A DNA stretch of 64,000 nt from Clostridiales bacterium (lineage in GTDB: Bacteria > Bacillota > Clostridia > Oscillospirales > Oscillospiraceae): assembly GCA_004555205.1 (NCBI GenBank), contig SFIY01000012.1, forward strand, positions 7,433 through 71,432. Direction: 5' to 3'. This document shows positions 33,472 to 41,606 of this stretch, piece by piece (position 1 is the first letter of the stretch; every line of letters starts with the position of its first letter). The notes below the pieces were generated by a model. That model had not been told where the DNA came from, did no database searches, and was given only the letters and a program-made list of their open reading frames with translations. The position numbers and the translations under genes were made by a program.

Positions 33472-33864
33472 TTATAGTGTTATTTCACGAACGGAGAACT
33501 TGCCCACCTCAACGAGATCGTCTATGGAATCGGCAAGACTTTCGCCGTTCGCTTTGCTCTCAAAGAACTGCACCAGCAGCGGTATGCTCAGACCTGCGAC
33601 CACCCTGATCTTCGGGTTCTTGATCTTCATCACCGTGGCTGCATTGCAGGGACTGCCGCCCTTGATGTCCGTGAGTACGAGGATCTCCTCGCAATCTCTG
33701 AGCGCATCGACGGCGTTTGTGAAGTGTTCCAGCAGCATGTCAAGGCTATCGCCGGGGCAAAACCCGATCGTCTCCACCTGCTCCTGCTTGCCGACAAGCA
33801 TTTCTGCGGCATCCAAGGCACTTGCGGCAAATTTTCCGTGTGTCGCGATTATCAATCCGGTCAT
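33472..33864 (-). CDS. PTS mannose-family component IIA
   Basis: The start at 33864 follows ACAGGAGGAAC; 130 residues. GLIIATHGKFAASAL has the phosphorylated His9, and LVLTDIKGGSPCNA is the second conserved block. First gene of the PTS operon, divergent from the GntR regulator. It accepts phosphate from HPr. The operon as a whole then runs to 20611 without another good promoter being obvious, though an operator-like palindrome before the ThDP gene may mark a second start. Confidence 0.93.
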   Translation of the reverse strand: MTGLIIATHGKFAASALDAAEMLVGKQEQVETIGFCPGDSLDMLLEHFTNAVDALRDCEEILVLTDIKGGSPCNAATVMKIKNPKIRVVAGLSIPLLVQFFESKANGESLADSIDDLVEVGKFSVREITL

Positions 33865-34325
33865 ATGTTCCTCCTGTCCGGTGCGGTAGCCTGCGCAGTG
33901 GTATTCTGCGTTCCACATGAATATTGTCTTTATTTTGTATTGTAGCAGAGAAAGATTAATTGCACAAGTCAAAATTGCATTGTTATTGTATCTTTGGGTA
34001 CCAAAAATTTTGTATTAGTTTTGTCTATTTTGTCCAAATACGGTATTCTCGTCATAATGAAGCATAAATTTGCAAATTAAAATTGACTTTTTAAAGCATT
34101 TGTGATACTAATTAATAGTAAATGTTGGTAAATGTGTGTGACAAGTTGTTCATGTATATCATTTACCCGCCGTATTGAGCCGTAAGGATCTGCATGGAAT
34201 ATTATGCCCCCAGTCCCGAAAACCGCGGGGTATGCTTTCCGGCGATGAAGGCTCCATGCGGTGCCCTCTTCAAAAAGGGGACATTTTCAAGTCTGTTTTA
34301 CGGCACGGCCGCATGGAGGGTCTGT
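33865..34325. promoter_or_regulatory. Divergent control region between the PTS operon and gntR
   Basis: 461 bases, AT-rich in the left half. It contains TTGTATTAG near 34010 and related TTGTAT words near 33935 and 33985, like the palindrome at 27629. No sharp -35/-10 pair can be fixed for either direction. Confidence 0.4.
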
Positions 34326-35057
34326 ATGCGCAGTCCAGTTGATCGGGAATACCCTGTACCGCTTTATTGGCAGGTTGCCGAGGCGATCAAGCGCCAGATT
34401 GCGGATGGCGTGCTCCGCCCCGGGGACAAGCTCCCTACCGAGAAATGGCTGACGGAGACCTATAATGTCAGCCGCGTCACAGCGAGAAAAGCCGTACAGA
34501 CGCTCATCAGCAACGGCACCCTTGAGCGTGTGCGCGGAGAGAGTCCGACCATCGCGTACCCCCACATGAGCCGTCAGACGAACCATTTGTCAGGTCTGTC
34601 GGAGGACCTGAAAAAGATGGGCTATGTGCCGGGCGCTTTAATATTATTGTGTATGCGGGAAACGGCGACGCCCTACGTCGCGGCAAAGCTGGATATAAAA
34701 CTGGATGCACCGGTTTTCCGTCTGCGCCGTTTGCGCACGGCGGACAATATGCCCCTTGCCATCCACGACTGCTGGTACCCGCTGGAGTATTGCAGTGACT
34801 TCCTCACCGAGACATACCACGCGGATTCGGTGTACGAACTGTTGGAAGAGAACGGTTTCGGGCTTGTCCGCGCCACACAGACCGTGTCGGCAAAGAACGC
34901 CACCCATAAAGAAGCGGAACTGCTGGGCATACAGGACGGCAGCGCGCTGCTCCATGTAGAGCGCGTCTCATACACCGCGACGAATATTGCCATGGAATTC
35001 TCTGATATGCTCTACAACCCCGTGCGCTACGATCTGCACATGGAGCTCAACCGCTGA
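34326..35057 (+). CDS. GntR/HutC-family regulator (UTRA domain)
   Basis: ATG at 34326 has GGAGGG five bases upstream; 243 residues. The winged HTH (VPLYWQVAEAIKRQIADG, then LPTEKWLTETYNVSRVTARKAVQTL) is followed by a UTRA effector domain with VFRLRRLRTADNMPLAIHD and HVERVSYTATNIAMEFSDMLYNP. Such proteins sense a sugar phosphate or amine. Divergent orientation and recurring TTGTATTA words suggest it controls the PTS/CoA cluster. Confidence 0.9.
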   Translation: MRSPVDREYPVPLYWQVAEAIKRQIADGVLRPGDKLPTEKWLTETYNVSRVTARKAVQTLISNGTLERVRGESPTIAYPHMSRQTNHLSGLSEDLKKMGYVPGALILLCMRETATPYVAAKLDIKLDAPVFRLRRLRTADNMPLAIHDCWYPLEYCSDFLTETYHADSVYELLEENGFGLVRATQTVSAKNATHKEAELLGIQDGSALLHVERVSYTATNIAMEFSDMLYNPVRYDLHMELNR

Positions 35058-35371
35058 GCACCGTACAAGTAAACAAGACCCGTTTTTCGAACATTTTTGT
35101 CGAAAAGCGGGTTTCTTCTTGCCTGAAAGCCTTGCAAAATCAAGGCGATTTCATTTTGCCCTTATTAATTCTCTGCCAAAAAACTTGCAAAATACAAATG
35201 TATTATTAGGATGCAAGGACGCAGCAACCGCCGCATCAAGGCAAAGCCAAAGGGCTTGCCGCCTGTAATTCGCAGACAACAAGCCCTTTCGGTTGCTTGA
35301 ACAATTTTTACTTTAAAATATTGTCTGAATTTTCGGGGGCACTTCATTCTTGCCCGGCTCTTTTCTGCCGC
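35058..35371. other. 314-bp gap: terminator plus a nested stem structure
   Basis: 35078-35120: ACCCGTTTTTCGA pairs with TCGAAAAGCGGGT, followed by TTCTTCTT, a terminator for the GntR gene. 35191-35204 is a palindrome, AATACAAATGTATT. 35224-35296 forms a nested stem: GCAACCG...CGGTTGC outside, AAAGGGCTTG...CAAGCCCTTT inside. Confidence 0.55.
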
Positions 35372-36103
35372 TTAGATGCCGAGATAAAGGCGCAGAAGGC
35401 CCAGAATCAGCAGATGAACGGGATAAAACCAATAATAAAGCATTTTGTGCTGTTTGCCGCGCTCGCCGTTGTATGTAAGTGTCAGACCGAAGCCCAAAAG
35501 CGCCCAAGGCTCTTTGAACATGGAGGCATAGCCAAAAGGAATGGCAAAAACAGGCATATCGTGGAACAGATAAAAGAAATAACCGATTAAAATGGCATGA
35601 TGCTCGTAGTCGAGACTCAAGGACATGGAAACAATGCACATGCCCAAAACAATTAAAATAGATACGAGATACCAAAGCGCCTTCGATCGCTTTTGCATTT
35701 TTTCTTTCAGGGTATCTATGATCCAGACGGTAACCAGCACCAGCGCCAGCGTGAACATCACATTGTTCCAGTTCATGTTGAAGAAGGATGCCGTTGTGAA
35801 CATATCAAAGGGCACCTCCGATATGACACCGAATAGCAGCAAATTCAGCAAATATTTCTTACGGTTTCGGGTTTTGAAGTACCCCTCCACCAGCATAAAG
35901 CAAAACAGCGGAAAGGCAATTCGGCCGATGATATCAAAGACATCACTGATGAAGGCAAGAAACCCGTGATTTGACTCTAAATACGGATAGATCAGCGCCT
36001 TGTTTACATGGTCTGCCAGCATGGATATGATGGCGATAAGCTTTAGACCTGCGCCTGAAAGAAACTGAAAGTTTTTGCAAAAACCGTTTATTCTGTCAAT
36101 CAT
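35372..36103 (-). CDS. TraX family membrane acyltransferase
   Basis: 243 residues with seven or eight hydrophobic helices. LKLIAIISMLADHVNKALIYP and FDIIGRIAFPLFCFMLVEGYFKTRNRKKY match the TraX family, whose F-plasmid member acetylates pilin. Chromosomal copies in Firmicutes have unknown substrates. It is monocistronic, with RBS AAGGAG. No conjugation genes lie nearby. Confidence 0.88.
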   Translation of the reverse strand: MIDRINGFCKNFQFLSGAGLKLIAIISMLADHVNKALIYPYLESNHGFLAFISDVFDIIGRIAFPLFCFMLVEGYFKTRNRKKYLLNLLLFGVISEVPFDMFTTASFFNMNWNNVMFTLALVLVTVWIIDTLKEKMQKRSKALWYLVSILIVLGMCIVSMSLSLDYEHHAILIGYFFYLFHDMPVFAIPFGYASMFKEPWALLGFGLTLTYNGERGKQHKMLYYWFYPVHLLILGLLRLYLGI

Positions 36104-36409
36104 TCATTTTAACTCCTTATGTTTGTTGCGAAATTGCTGAAATGATGCAGCCCCGGTAAGAATACATTTTCAAAGCCTGTTTTGCGATAGCATATAACAC
36201 GCACAGCACAGAGCAGGTGAGAGGGTCAATTCCGTTGCAAAACAGAAAAGGCAGGGAAATTATAACACAAAACCGCCGATAAATCTACTGTCACATTTCC
36301 CGGGGATTTCGTAGGTTTGTCAATAATGAAGGAAAAATGCCTTTCTTTTTGCAACAGAATACGATATAATGTCTGATTAGTATGAAATCAATTGAGAGGA
36401 GTGCAAACG
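36104..36409. promoter_or_regulatory. 306-bp gap with the kamBC promoter region
   Basis: TATAAT at 36365-36370 is the probable -10 for kamB; the expected -35 position holds only TTTCTT. No riboswitch-like structure is seen here, unlike the gap before kal. Confidence 0.4.
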
Positions 36410-37342
36410 ATGCACGGAGAATTGGATCGGCTGCTGCGGCAGGTGAAAACGGTGTCCATCGTCGGTATGTGCAAAAACGCAGGTAAGACGACGGTGCTCA
36501 ATTGGATCTTGGCCAACAGTCGGCGTGACCGTATTATGGGCCTGACTTCCATCGGCCGTGACGGTGAATCCACCGATGTGGTCACCGGTACGGAAAAGCC
36601 CGGTATTTATGTGCCGGAGGGCACCTTGCTGGCCACGGCAAAGGATATGCTGCGCCTTTGCGATATTACCAAGGAAATCCTGGTGACCACCGGTATCCCT
36701 ACGCCGTTGGGCGAGGTGATTATTTTGCGTGCCAAAAGCGACGGTTATATTCAATTGGCCGGCCCGTCGATTACGGCGCAGCTCAAGGGCGTATCGCAGC
36801 AGTTCTTTGACCTGGGTGCAGACCAGTCGATTATTGACGGCGCATTGGGCCGTAAGAGCCTGGGTGCCCGGGCCGTGGCGGAGGGCGTCATCCTCTGTAC
36901 CGGCGCCAGCTATCATATGAGCATGGAAAAGGTCATTGCCGATACGGCGAATATTTACCGCATCATGAATATTCCCAAGGCGGAAACGCTGCCGGAGGAA
37001 ATGACAGAGAGCCTTGAAAAGACGCTGAAAGACCGTGGAGAAGCCCTGATCGGCGGTGCGCTGACGGATACGATGCTGCTGCCGCTGCTGCGCAGCGGTG
37101 TACTGCGCGGCGGCCGACTGGTGGTGAAAGACCCCAGTAAGGTGCTGCTGACGACGGATACGCTGGACAAGCTGCAGATGCGCGATGTGAAGCTGGAGAC
37201 AGCGGAAGCGGCCCGTACCCTGTGCGTGACCATCAATCCCGTGTCGGCTTACGGCTGGAAATTTGACAAAGATGAGTTCATGGCGAAAATGTGTGAAGCC
37301 GTGGAGGTGCCTGTGATCAATGTAAAGGAGGAGCTGGCATGA
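36410..37342 (+). CDS. kamB: Lysine 5,6-aminomutase reactivase subunit KamB
   Basis: The start at 36410 follows GAGAGGAG; 310 residues. A P-loop GMCKNAGKTT (20-29) opens the protein. The later sequence DQSIIDGALGRKSLGAR is characteristic. In lysine fermenters this gene stands next to a MutS-like partner and the two are thought to replace damaged cobalamin in KamDE. It overlaps kamC by four bases. The reactivase role is family knowledge, not shown here. Confidence 0.82.
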   Translation: MHGELDRLLRQVKTVSIVGMCKNAGKTTVLNWILANSRRDRIMGLTSIGRDGESTDVVTGTEKPGIYVPEGTLLATAKDMLRLCDITKEILVTTGIPTPLGEVIILRAKSDGYIQLAGPSITAQLKGVSQQFFDLGADQSIIDGALGRKSLGARAVAEGVILCTGASYHMSMEKVIADTANIYRIMNIPKAETLPEEMTESLEKTLKDRGEALIGGALTDTMLLPLLRSGVLRGGRLVVKDPSKVLLTTDTLDKLQMRDVKLETAEAARTLCVTINPVSAYGWKFDKDEFMAKMCEAVEVPVINVKEELA

Positions 37343-38799
37343 TTCGTATCAGCTTTGAAGAAAGAGAAAAAATCGGTTTGCAATATGTGCTGGAATCTCT
37401 GCACGGCTGCAGTCCGTTTGGCTTGGAGCGTATTCGCCGCCTGCGTTTTTACGCACCGGAAGAGCGTGAGGAACTGGAAACCGAGCTTTATAATGTCCAT
37501 CAGGCCAAGCAGGCCGCAGACGCGCTGAAGGATGTTTATAACAAGATTATGACTGTCCTGTGCCAGATGAAGGATATTCGCAATTCACTGCGCCGCTGTC
37601 AGGCCGGAGAATGTCCCGACCATGTGGAGCTGTTTGAAATTAAGGGCTATCTGCAGCGTTTGGAGAGTCTGATTCCGCTGTTTCATGAGGCGCAGGCCGC
37701 GGCGCAGTTCCGTGACCTTGCCTTTCATGATCCGGCAAAGGCGCTGGCGGTTCTTGATCCGGAAAAAACCCGTTCCCGCGGTTTCTATATCCCCGACAGC
37801 GCCACGGCGCGGCTGAAAGAGATCCGCCAGGCGAAGAAGCAGGTGGAAGAACAGCTTTTCCACGCGCAGACAGACGCGGAAAAGGATGATCTGCGCCAAA
37901 AGCGCACCCGTATCTGCGCGGAAGAGGAGAGCGAGGAAATGAAGGTCCGCAAGGCCATGGGTGCTGCCCTGGCGCCTATGGTGGACGATCTGCTGGCGGA
38001 TGCCGACAGCGCCGGACGCCTGGATTTTATCATTCAAAAAGCGCTGTTTGCGGTTCGTTTCGGCGGCGTGCTGCCGGAGATCACGGAAACAGAGCTGGAA
38101 CTGGTGGATATGGTCAATCCCGAGCTGGTGGATTTGCTGCAGGAGAAGGGCAGGGCTTTCGTGCCTGTGTCCATCGCGCTGGACCATGGCGCCACGGTGA
38201 TTACCGGCGCCAACATGGGTGGCAAGTCTGTGGCCATGAAAACGGTGGCGCTGAATGTGCTGCTGCTGCAGGCAGGATTCCTTGTCTGCGCCAAAAAGGC
38301 AAAAATGCCGCTGTTCCACAGCGTGAAAATGCTCTTTGACGATCTGCAATCCATGCAGAGCGGCTTGAGCGGCTTTGGTTCGGAGATCGTGGAGTTCCAA
38401 AAGGCCCTGAAAGAGGTGGAGCAGGGCTATGCGCTGTTCCTGCTGGACGAATTTGCCCGCGGCACCAACCCCGATGAGGGCGCAGTGATCGTGCAGGCGG
38501 TGACGAAATATCTGAGTGAAGTGCATGCCGTCTCACTGCTGACCACGCACTATGATAAGGTAGCCGAGTACGCCGACGCCCATTATCAGATTATCGGTCT
38601 GCGGGATGTGGATCCCGAGCAGATCCGCATGGAACTGGCGGCTACCGGCGAAGACGGCGTGGCCGTCATCGCACGGCATATGAACTATGGCTTGTACCGC
38701 GTGGAGGGGAAATCCGACTGTCCCCGCGATGCGCTGAATATCTGCCGGATGCTGTCACTGAAGCCGGAAATTCTTAAAAAGATTGAGGAAGCCTATTGA
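37339..38799 (+). CDS. kamC: Lysine 5,6-aminomutase reactivase ATPase KamC (MutS-like)
   Basis: 486 residues. The C-terminal half is a MutS-type ATPase: GANMGGKSVAMKT (290-302), LFDDLQSMQSGLSGFGSEI, LFLLDEFARGTNPDEG, SLLTTHYD. The N-terminal half lacks the MutS mismatch-recognition domain, so it is not a repair protein. With kamB it forms an ATP-driven pair that probably opens the aminomutase for cofactor exchange. It is followed by the promoter and lysine riboswitch of the kal operon. Confidence 0.85.
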   Translation: MIRISFEEREKIGLQYVLESLHGCSPFGLERIRRLRFYAPEEREELETELYNVHQAKQAADALKDVYNKIMTVLCQMKDIRNSLRRCQAGECPDHVELFEIKGYLQRLESLIPLFHEAQAAAQFRDLAFHDPAKALAVLDPEKTRSRGFYIPDSATARLKEIRQAKKQVEEQLFHAQTDAEKDDLRQKRTRICAEEESEEMKVRKAMGAALAPMVDDLLADADSAGRLDFIIQKALFAVRFGGVLPEITETELELVDMVNPELVDLLQEKGRAFVPVSIALDHGATVITGANMGGKSVAMKTVALNVLLLQAGFLVCAKKAKMPLFHSVKMLFDDLQSMQSGLSGFGSEIVEFQKALKEVEQGYALFLLDEFARGTNPDEGAVIVQAVTKYLSEVHAVSLLTTHYDKVAEYADAHYQIIGLRDVDPEQIRMELAATGEDGVAVIARHMNYGLYRVEGKSDCPRDALNICRMLSLKPEILKKIEEAY

Positions 38800-38861
38800 G
38801 CATAAGAATTTTTTATTCTTTAGATGGAAAAAAGTTTTTGTCATTTTCATCACAAAGTCAC

Positions 38862-38889
38862 TTGACAAATGTGACAAAAAGAATATAAT
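38862..38889 (+). promoter_or_regulatory. Promoter of the lysine fermentation operon
   Basis: TTGACA (38862-38867), a 16-base spacer and TATAAT (38884-38889) give a near-consensus promoter about 25 bases before the riboswitch aptamer. Confidence 0.85.
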
Positions 38890-38914
38890 TTAAGTATCAG
38901 AATCCATATATAGT

Positions 38915-39055
38915 CAATAGAGGCGCGAGTGACAGGGTACCTTTTTGCGTGGGACAGGCACCGGAAAGCAGAAAGGGAAGGGGTCGCCCGCCGAAAGGAT
39001 AAGGTTCGCCTGCGCTTTATCCTTGGTAGCGTCGTGTAAACGGCGGTACTGTCAT
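38915..39055 (+). ncRNA. Lysine riboswitch (L box)
   Basis: The order and spacing of conserved L-box blocks are all present: ATAGAGGCGCGAG, AGGGTACC, GAAAGGGAAGGGGTCGCC, CGCCGAAAGG, a long paired arm, TTGGTAGCGTCGTG, and the closing GGTACTGTCA. It matches the B. subtilis lysC leader block by block. It is followed by an intrinsic terminator and then kal-kce-kdd-kamADE. It therefore senses lysine for a lysine-degrading operon rather than a biosynthetic one. Confidence 0.92.
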
Positions 39056-39069
39056 GTTTTGATACATGG

Positions 39070-39108
39070 AGCGCTATTGGTCAGCAAAATGACCGATAGC
39101 GCTTTTTT
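39070..39108 (+). terminator. Riboswitch-controlled terminator
   Basis: AGCGCTATTGGTCA and TGACCGATAGCGCT form a 14-bp stem with one G-U pair, then six T. It sits 15 bases after the aptamer. GGTAGCGT in the aptamer (39025-39032) can pair with GCGCTATT of the stem, a possible anti-terminator. Confidence 0.88.
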
Positions 39109-39183
39109 CATGCCCAAGTGCTAAAGGCCGGATCTGCGGAATTCTGGAAAGAAGAACCAAATTTATGAAGGAGGAAAAATCTT

Positions 39184-39582
39184 ATGGAAAAGATGACATC
39201 TCTGCTCCGCCTGCGTATGAGTGCCAAGGATGCACATTACGGCGGAAACCTGGTTGACGGCGCTCACATGGTGCACCTGTTCGGTGACGTTGCTACCGAG
39301 CTGCTGATCAAGTGCGACGGCGACGAAGGTCTGTTCTGCGCGTACGACAACATTGAGTTCCTGGCTCCCGTTTATGCCGGTGACTACATCGAAGCCTACG
39401 GCGAAATCGAAAAGATCGGCAACACGTCCCGTACCATGAAGTTTGAGGCCCGCAAGGTGATCGTTTCCCGCGGCGACATCAGCGCTTCCGCTGCTGACGT
39501 TCTGGCTGAGCCCATCGTGGTTTGCCGTGCACACGGTACCTGCGTCACGCCTAAGGACTGCCAGCGTATTGAGCGCAAGTAA
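39184..39582 (+). CDS. kal: 3-aminobutyryl-CoA ammonia-lyase
   Basis: 132 residues, a small hotdog-fold enzyme. LRLRMSAKDAHYGGNLVDGAHMVHLFGDVATEL is the family N-terminus. It removes ammonia from L-3-aminobutyryl-CoA to give crotonyl-CoA, the last special step of lysine fermentation before Bcd. RBS AAGGAGGAAAAA. First gene of the operon behind the lysine riboswitch, 14 bases before kce. Confidence 0.92.
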   Translation: MEKMTSLLRLRMSAKDAHYGGNLVDGAHMVHLFGDVATELLIKCDGDEGLFCAYDNIEFLAPVYAGDYIEAYGEIEKIGNTSRTMKFEARKVIVSRGDISASAADVLAEPIVVCRAHGTCVTPKDCQRIERK

Positions 39583-39596
39583 GCGAGGGAAAAACG

Positions 39597-40424
39597 ATGG
39601 AAAAGCTGATTATCACTGCCGCGATCTGCGGCGCCGAAGTTACAAAGGCTTCCAACCCCGCTGTTCCTTACACTGTCGAGGAGATGGTGCGGGAGGCTAA
39701 GTCCGCCTACGAGGCAGGCGCTGCCATTCTGCACATCCATGTCCGCGAGGATGACGGTACGCCCACGCAGGACCGTGAGCGCTTCCGTGTCGTCATGGAC
39801 GCCATCCGCAAGGAGCTGCCCGATGTGATCATGATTCCCTCTACCGGCGGTGCTACCGGTATGAGTCCCGAGGAGCGCCTGCAGCCCACTGAGCTGATGC
39901 CTGAGATGGCCACGCTGGACTGCGGTACCTGCAACTTCGGTGATGAGATTTTTGATAATACCATGCCCACCATGCGCGCGTTCGGCAAGCGTATGCTGGA
40001 AAACGACATCAAGCCCGAGTATGAGTGCTTTGAGATCGGCCATCTGGATACCATTCTGACCATGGCGAAGAAGGGTGAGGTTCCCGGTGCTCCCATGCAG
40101 TTCAACTTCGTGCTGGGTGTCAACGGCTGCACGCCGGCCACCATTCCCAATCTGTGCCACCTGGTTGGCCAGATTCCCGCCGGTTCCACCTGGACCGTCA
40201 CCGGTGTGGGCAAGTCCGCCTGGACCATGGCGGCTGCCGGTATCGCTATGGGCGGTAATGTCCGTGTCGGCTTTGAGGACAATGTCTATCTGGGCAAGGG
40301 CCACAAGGCCGCATCCAACGGCGAGCTGGTTGCCAAGGTCGTTCGCATGGCGAAGGAGCTCGGCCGCGAGATCGCTACTCCCGCTGAGGCTCGTGAGATT
40401 CTGAGCCTTAAGCCCCTGAAGTAA
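39597..40424 (+). CDS. kce: 3-keto-5-aminohexanoate cleavage enzyme
   Basis: 275 residues of the BKACE (DUF849) family. Zinc ligands are His46 and His48 (ILHIHVRE) and the Glu in VGFEDN (Glu227). PSTGGATGMSPEERL and FGDEIFDN are substrate loops. It condenses 3-keto-5-aminohexanoate with acetyl-CoA and splits it to acetoacetate and 3-aminobutyryl-CoA. Operon neighbours kal and kdd fix this specificity within a broad family. Confidence 0.94.
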   Translation: MEKLIITAAICGAEVTKASNPAVPYTVEEMVREAKSAYEAGAAILHIHVREDDGTPTQDRERFRVVMDAIRKELPDVIMIPSTGGATGMSPEERLQPTELMPEMATLDCGTCNFGDEIFDNTMPTMRAFGKRMLENDIKPEYECFEIGHLDTILTMAKKGEVPGAPMQFNFVLGVNGCTPATIPNLCHLVGQIPAGSTWTVTGVGKSAWTMAAAGIAMGGNVRVGFEDNVYLGKGHKAASNGELVAKVVRMAKELGREIATPAEAREILSLKPLK

Positions 40425-40466
40425 GTAAAACCTTATATTTAAAATAATTTTAGGAGGAAAAATAAT

Positions 40467-41519
40467 ATGGCACAGTTGAAAGGCAATAAGTACGGTACTC
40501 ACCGCGTTATCGAGCCCAAGGGCGTTCTGACCCAGGCCGCCTGGAAGATCGACAACGACATGGACAAGAAGTATTCCAACGAGATCATCTGCGATGTTAT
40601 CTCCCTGAACGTTGACTCCGCTTCCTTCACTCAGATTTCTGAGGCTTGCGGCGGCGACGAGAAGAAGATCGGCGAAATGATCATGGGTATTGTCGCTGAG
40701 CGCGGCAAGCAGCAGAACCCCGTGACCGGTTCCGGCGGTATGTTCATCGGTAAGGTCGCTTACATCGGCGAGGACCTGCTGGCTAAGCCCGATTTCGACC
40801 TGAAGGTCGGCGATAAGATCGCTTCCCTGGTGTCCCTGTCCATGACCCCGCTGAAGATCAAGGAGATCAAGGCTATCCATAAGGATATCGACCGCGTGGA
40901 TATTGTCGGTCAGGCTGTCCTGTTTGAGTCCGCTCTGTACGCAAAGCTGCCCGAAGATATGTCCGAGCCTCTGGCCCTGGCTGCTCTGGACGTTGCCGGT
41001 GCTCCCGCACAGGCTCGCAAGCTGCCCAAGGAAGGCGACAGCGTGCTGATCCTGGGTGCCAACGGTAAGTCCGCCGTTCTGTGCGGCTACGAGGCCATGA
41101 AGAAGGTCGGCCCCAACGGTAAGGTTGTCGGCGTCGTCCGTAAGGCTGCTCAGGTTCCCGGCCTGAAGGAACTGGGCGTTTACACCGATATCGTGGTTGC
41201 CGACTGCACCAAGCCCGTTGAGGTGATGGAAGCTGCTCTGGCTGCCAACGATGGCAAGGAGTATGATATCTCCATCTGCTGCGTGAACATCGAGTCCTGC
41301 GAGATGTCCGCTATCCTGCCCGTCCACGATGACGGCCTGGTGTACTTCTTCTCCATGGCTACCTCCTTCACCAAGGCTGCTCTGGGCGCTGAGGGTATCG
41401 GCAAGGATGTCACCATGATCGTCGGTAACGGCTACACCAAGAACCACGCTGAGATCACGCTGAACGTGCTGCGCGAGAATCCCAAGCTGCGCAAGCTGTT
41501 TGACGAGAAGTACTGCTAA
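40467..41519 (+). CDS. kdd: L-erythro-3,5-diaminohexanoate dehydrogenase
   Basis: 350 residues. YGTHRVIEPKGVLTQAAWKIDND is the family N-terminus, and VLILGANGKSAVLCGYEAM is the nucleotide-binding motif. It oxidatively deaminates 3,5-diaminohexanoate to 3-keto-5-aminohexanoate and forms NADH or NADPH. RBS AGGAGGAAAAAT. It precedes kamA by 87 bases that contain a hairpin. Confidence 0.94.
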   Translation: MAQLKGNKYGTHRVIEPKGVLTQAAWKIDNDMDKKYSNEIICDVISLNVDSASFTQISEACGGDEKKIGEMIMGIVAERGKQQNPVTGSGGMFIGKVAYIGEDLLAKPDFDLKVGDKIASLVSLSMTPLKIKEIKAIHKDIDRVDIVGQAVLFESALYAKLPEDMSEPLALAALDVAGAPAQARKLPKEGDSVLILGANGKSAVLCGYEAMKKVGPNGKVVGVVRKAAQVPGLKELGVYTDIVVADCTKPVEVMEAALAANDGKEYDISICCVNIESCEMSAILPVHDDGLVYFFSMATSFTKAALGAEGIGKDVTMIVGNGYTKNHAEITLNVLRENPKLRKLFDEKYC

Positions 41520-41535
41520 TTAATATTGTCCCGGA

Positions 41536-41561
41536 GGCAGGGGGGAGGTTTCCACCCTGCC
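41536..41561 (+). other. Intra-operon hairpin between kdd and kamA
   Basis: GGCAGGG and CCCTGCC pair around 12 bases. There is no T tract, so transcription probably continues; it may set mRNA processing or a partial stop before the aminomutase genes. Confidence 0.45.
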
Positions 41562-41606
41562 ACCGCGCTATCCGTCAATTTGATTTATTGAGAAGGAGAA
41601 TTAATT

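Noticed and set aside
39396..41447. Minus-strand open frame of 683 codons opposite kal, kce and kdd
   Set aside because: It is a product of the codon bias of the plus-strand genes: low complexity, no family likeness, no RBS.
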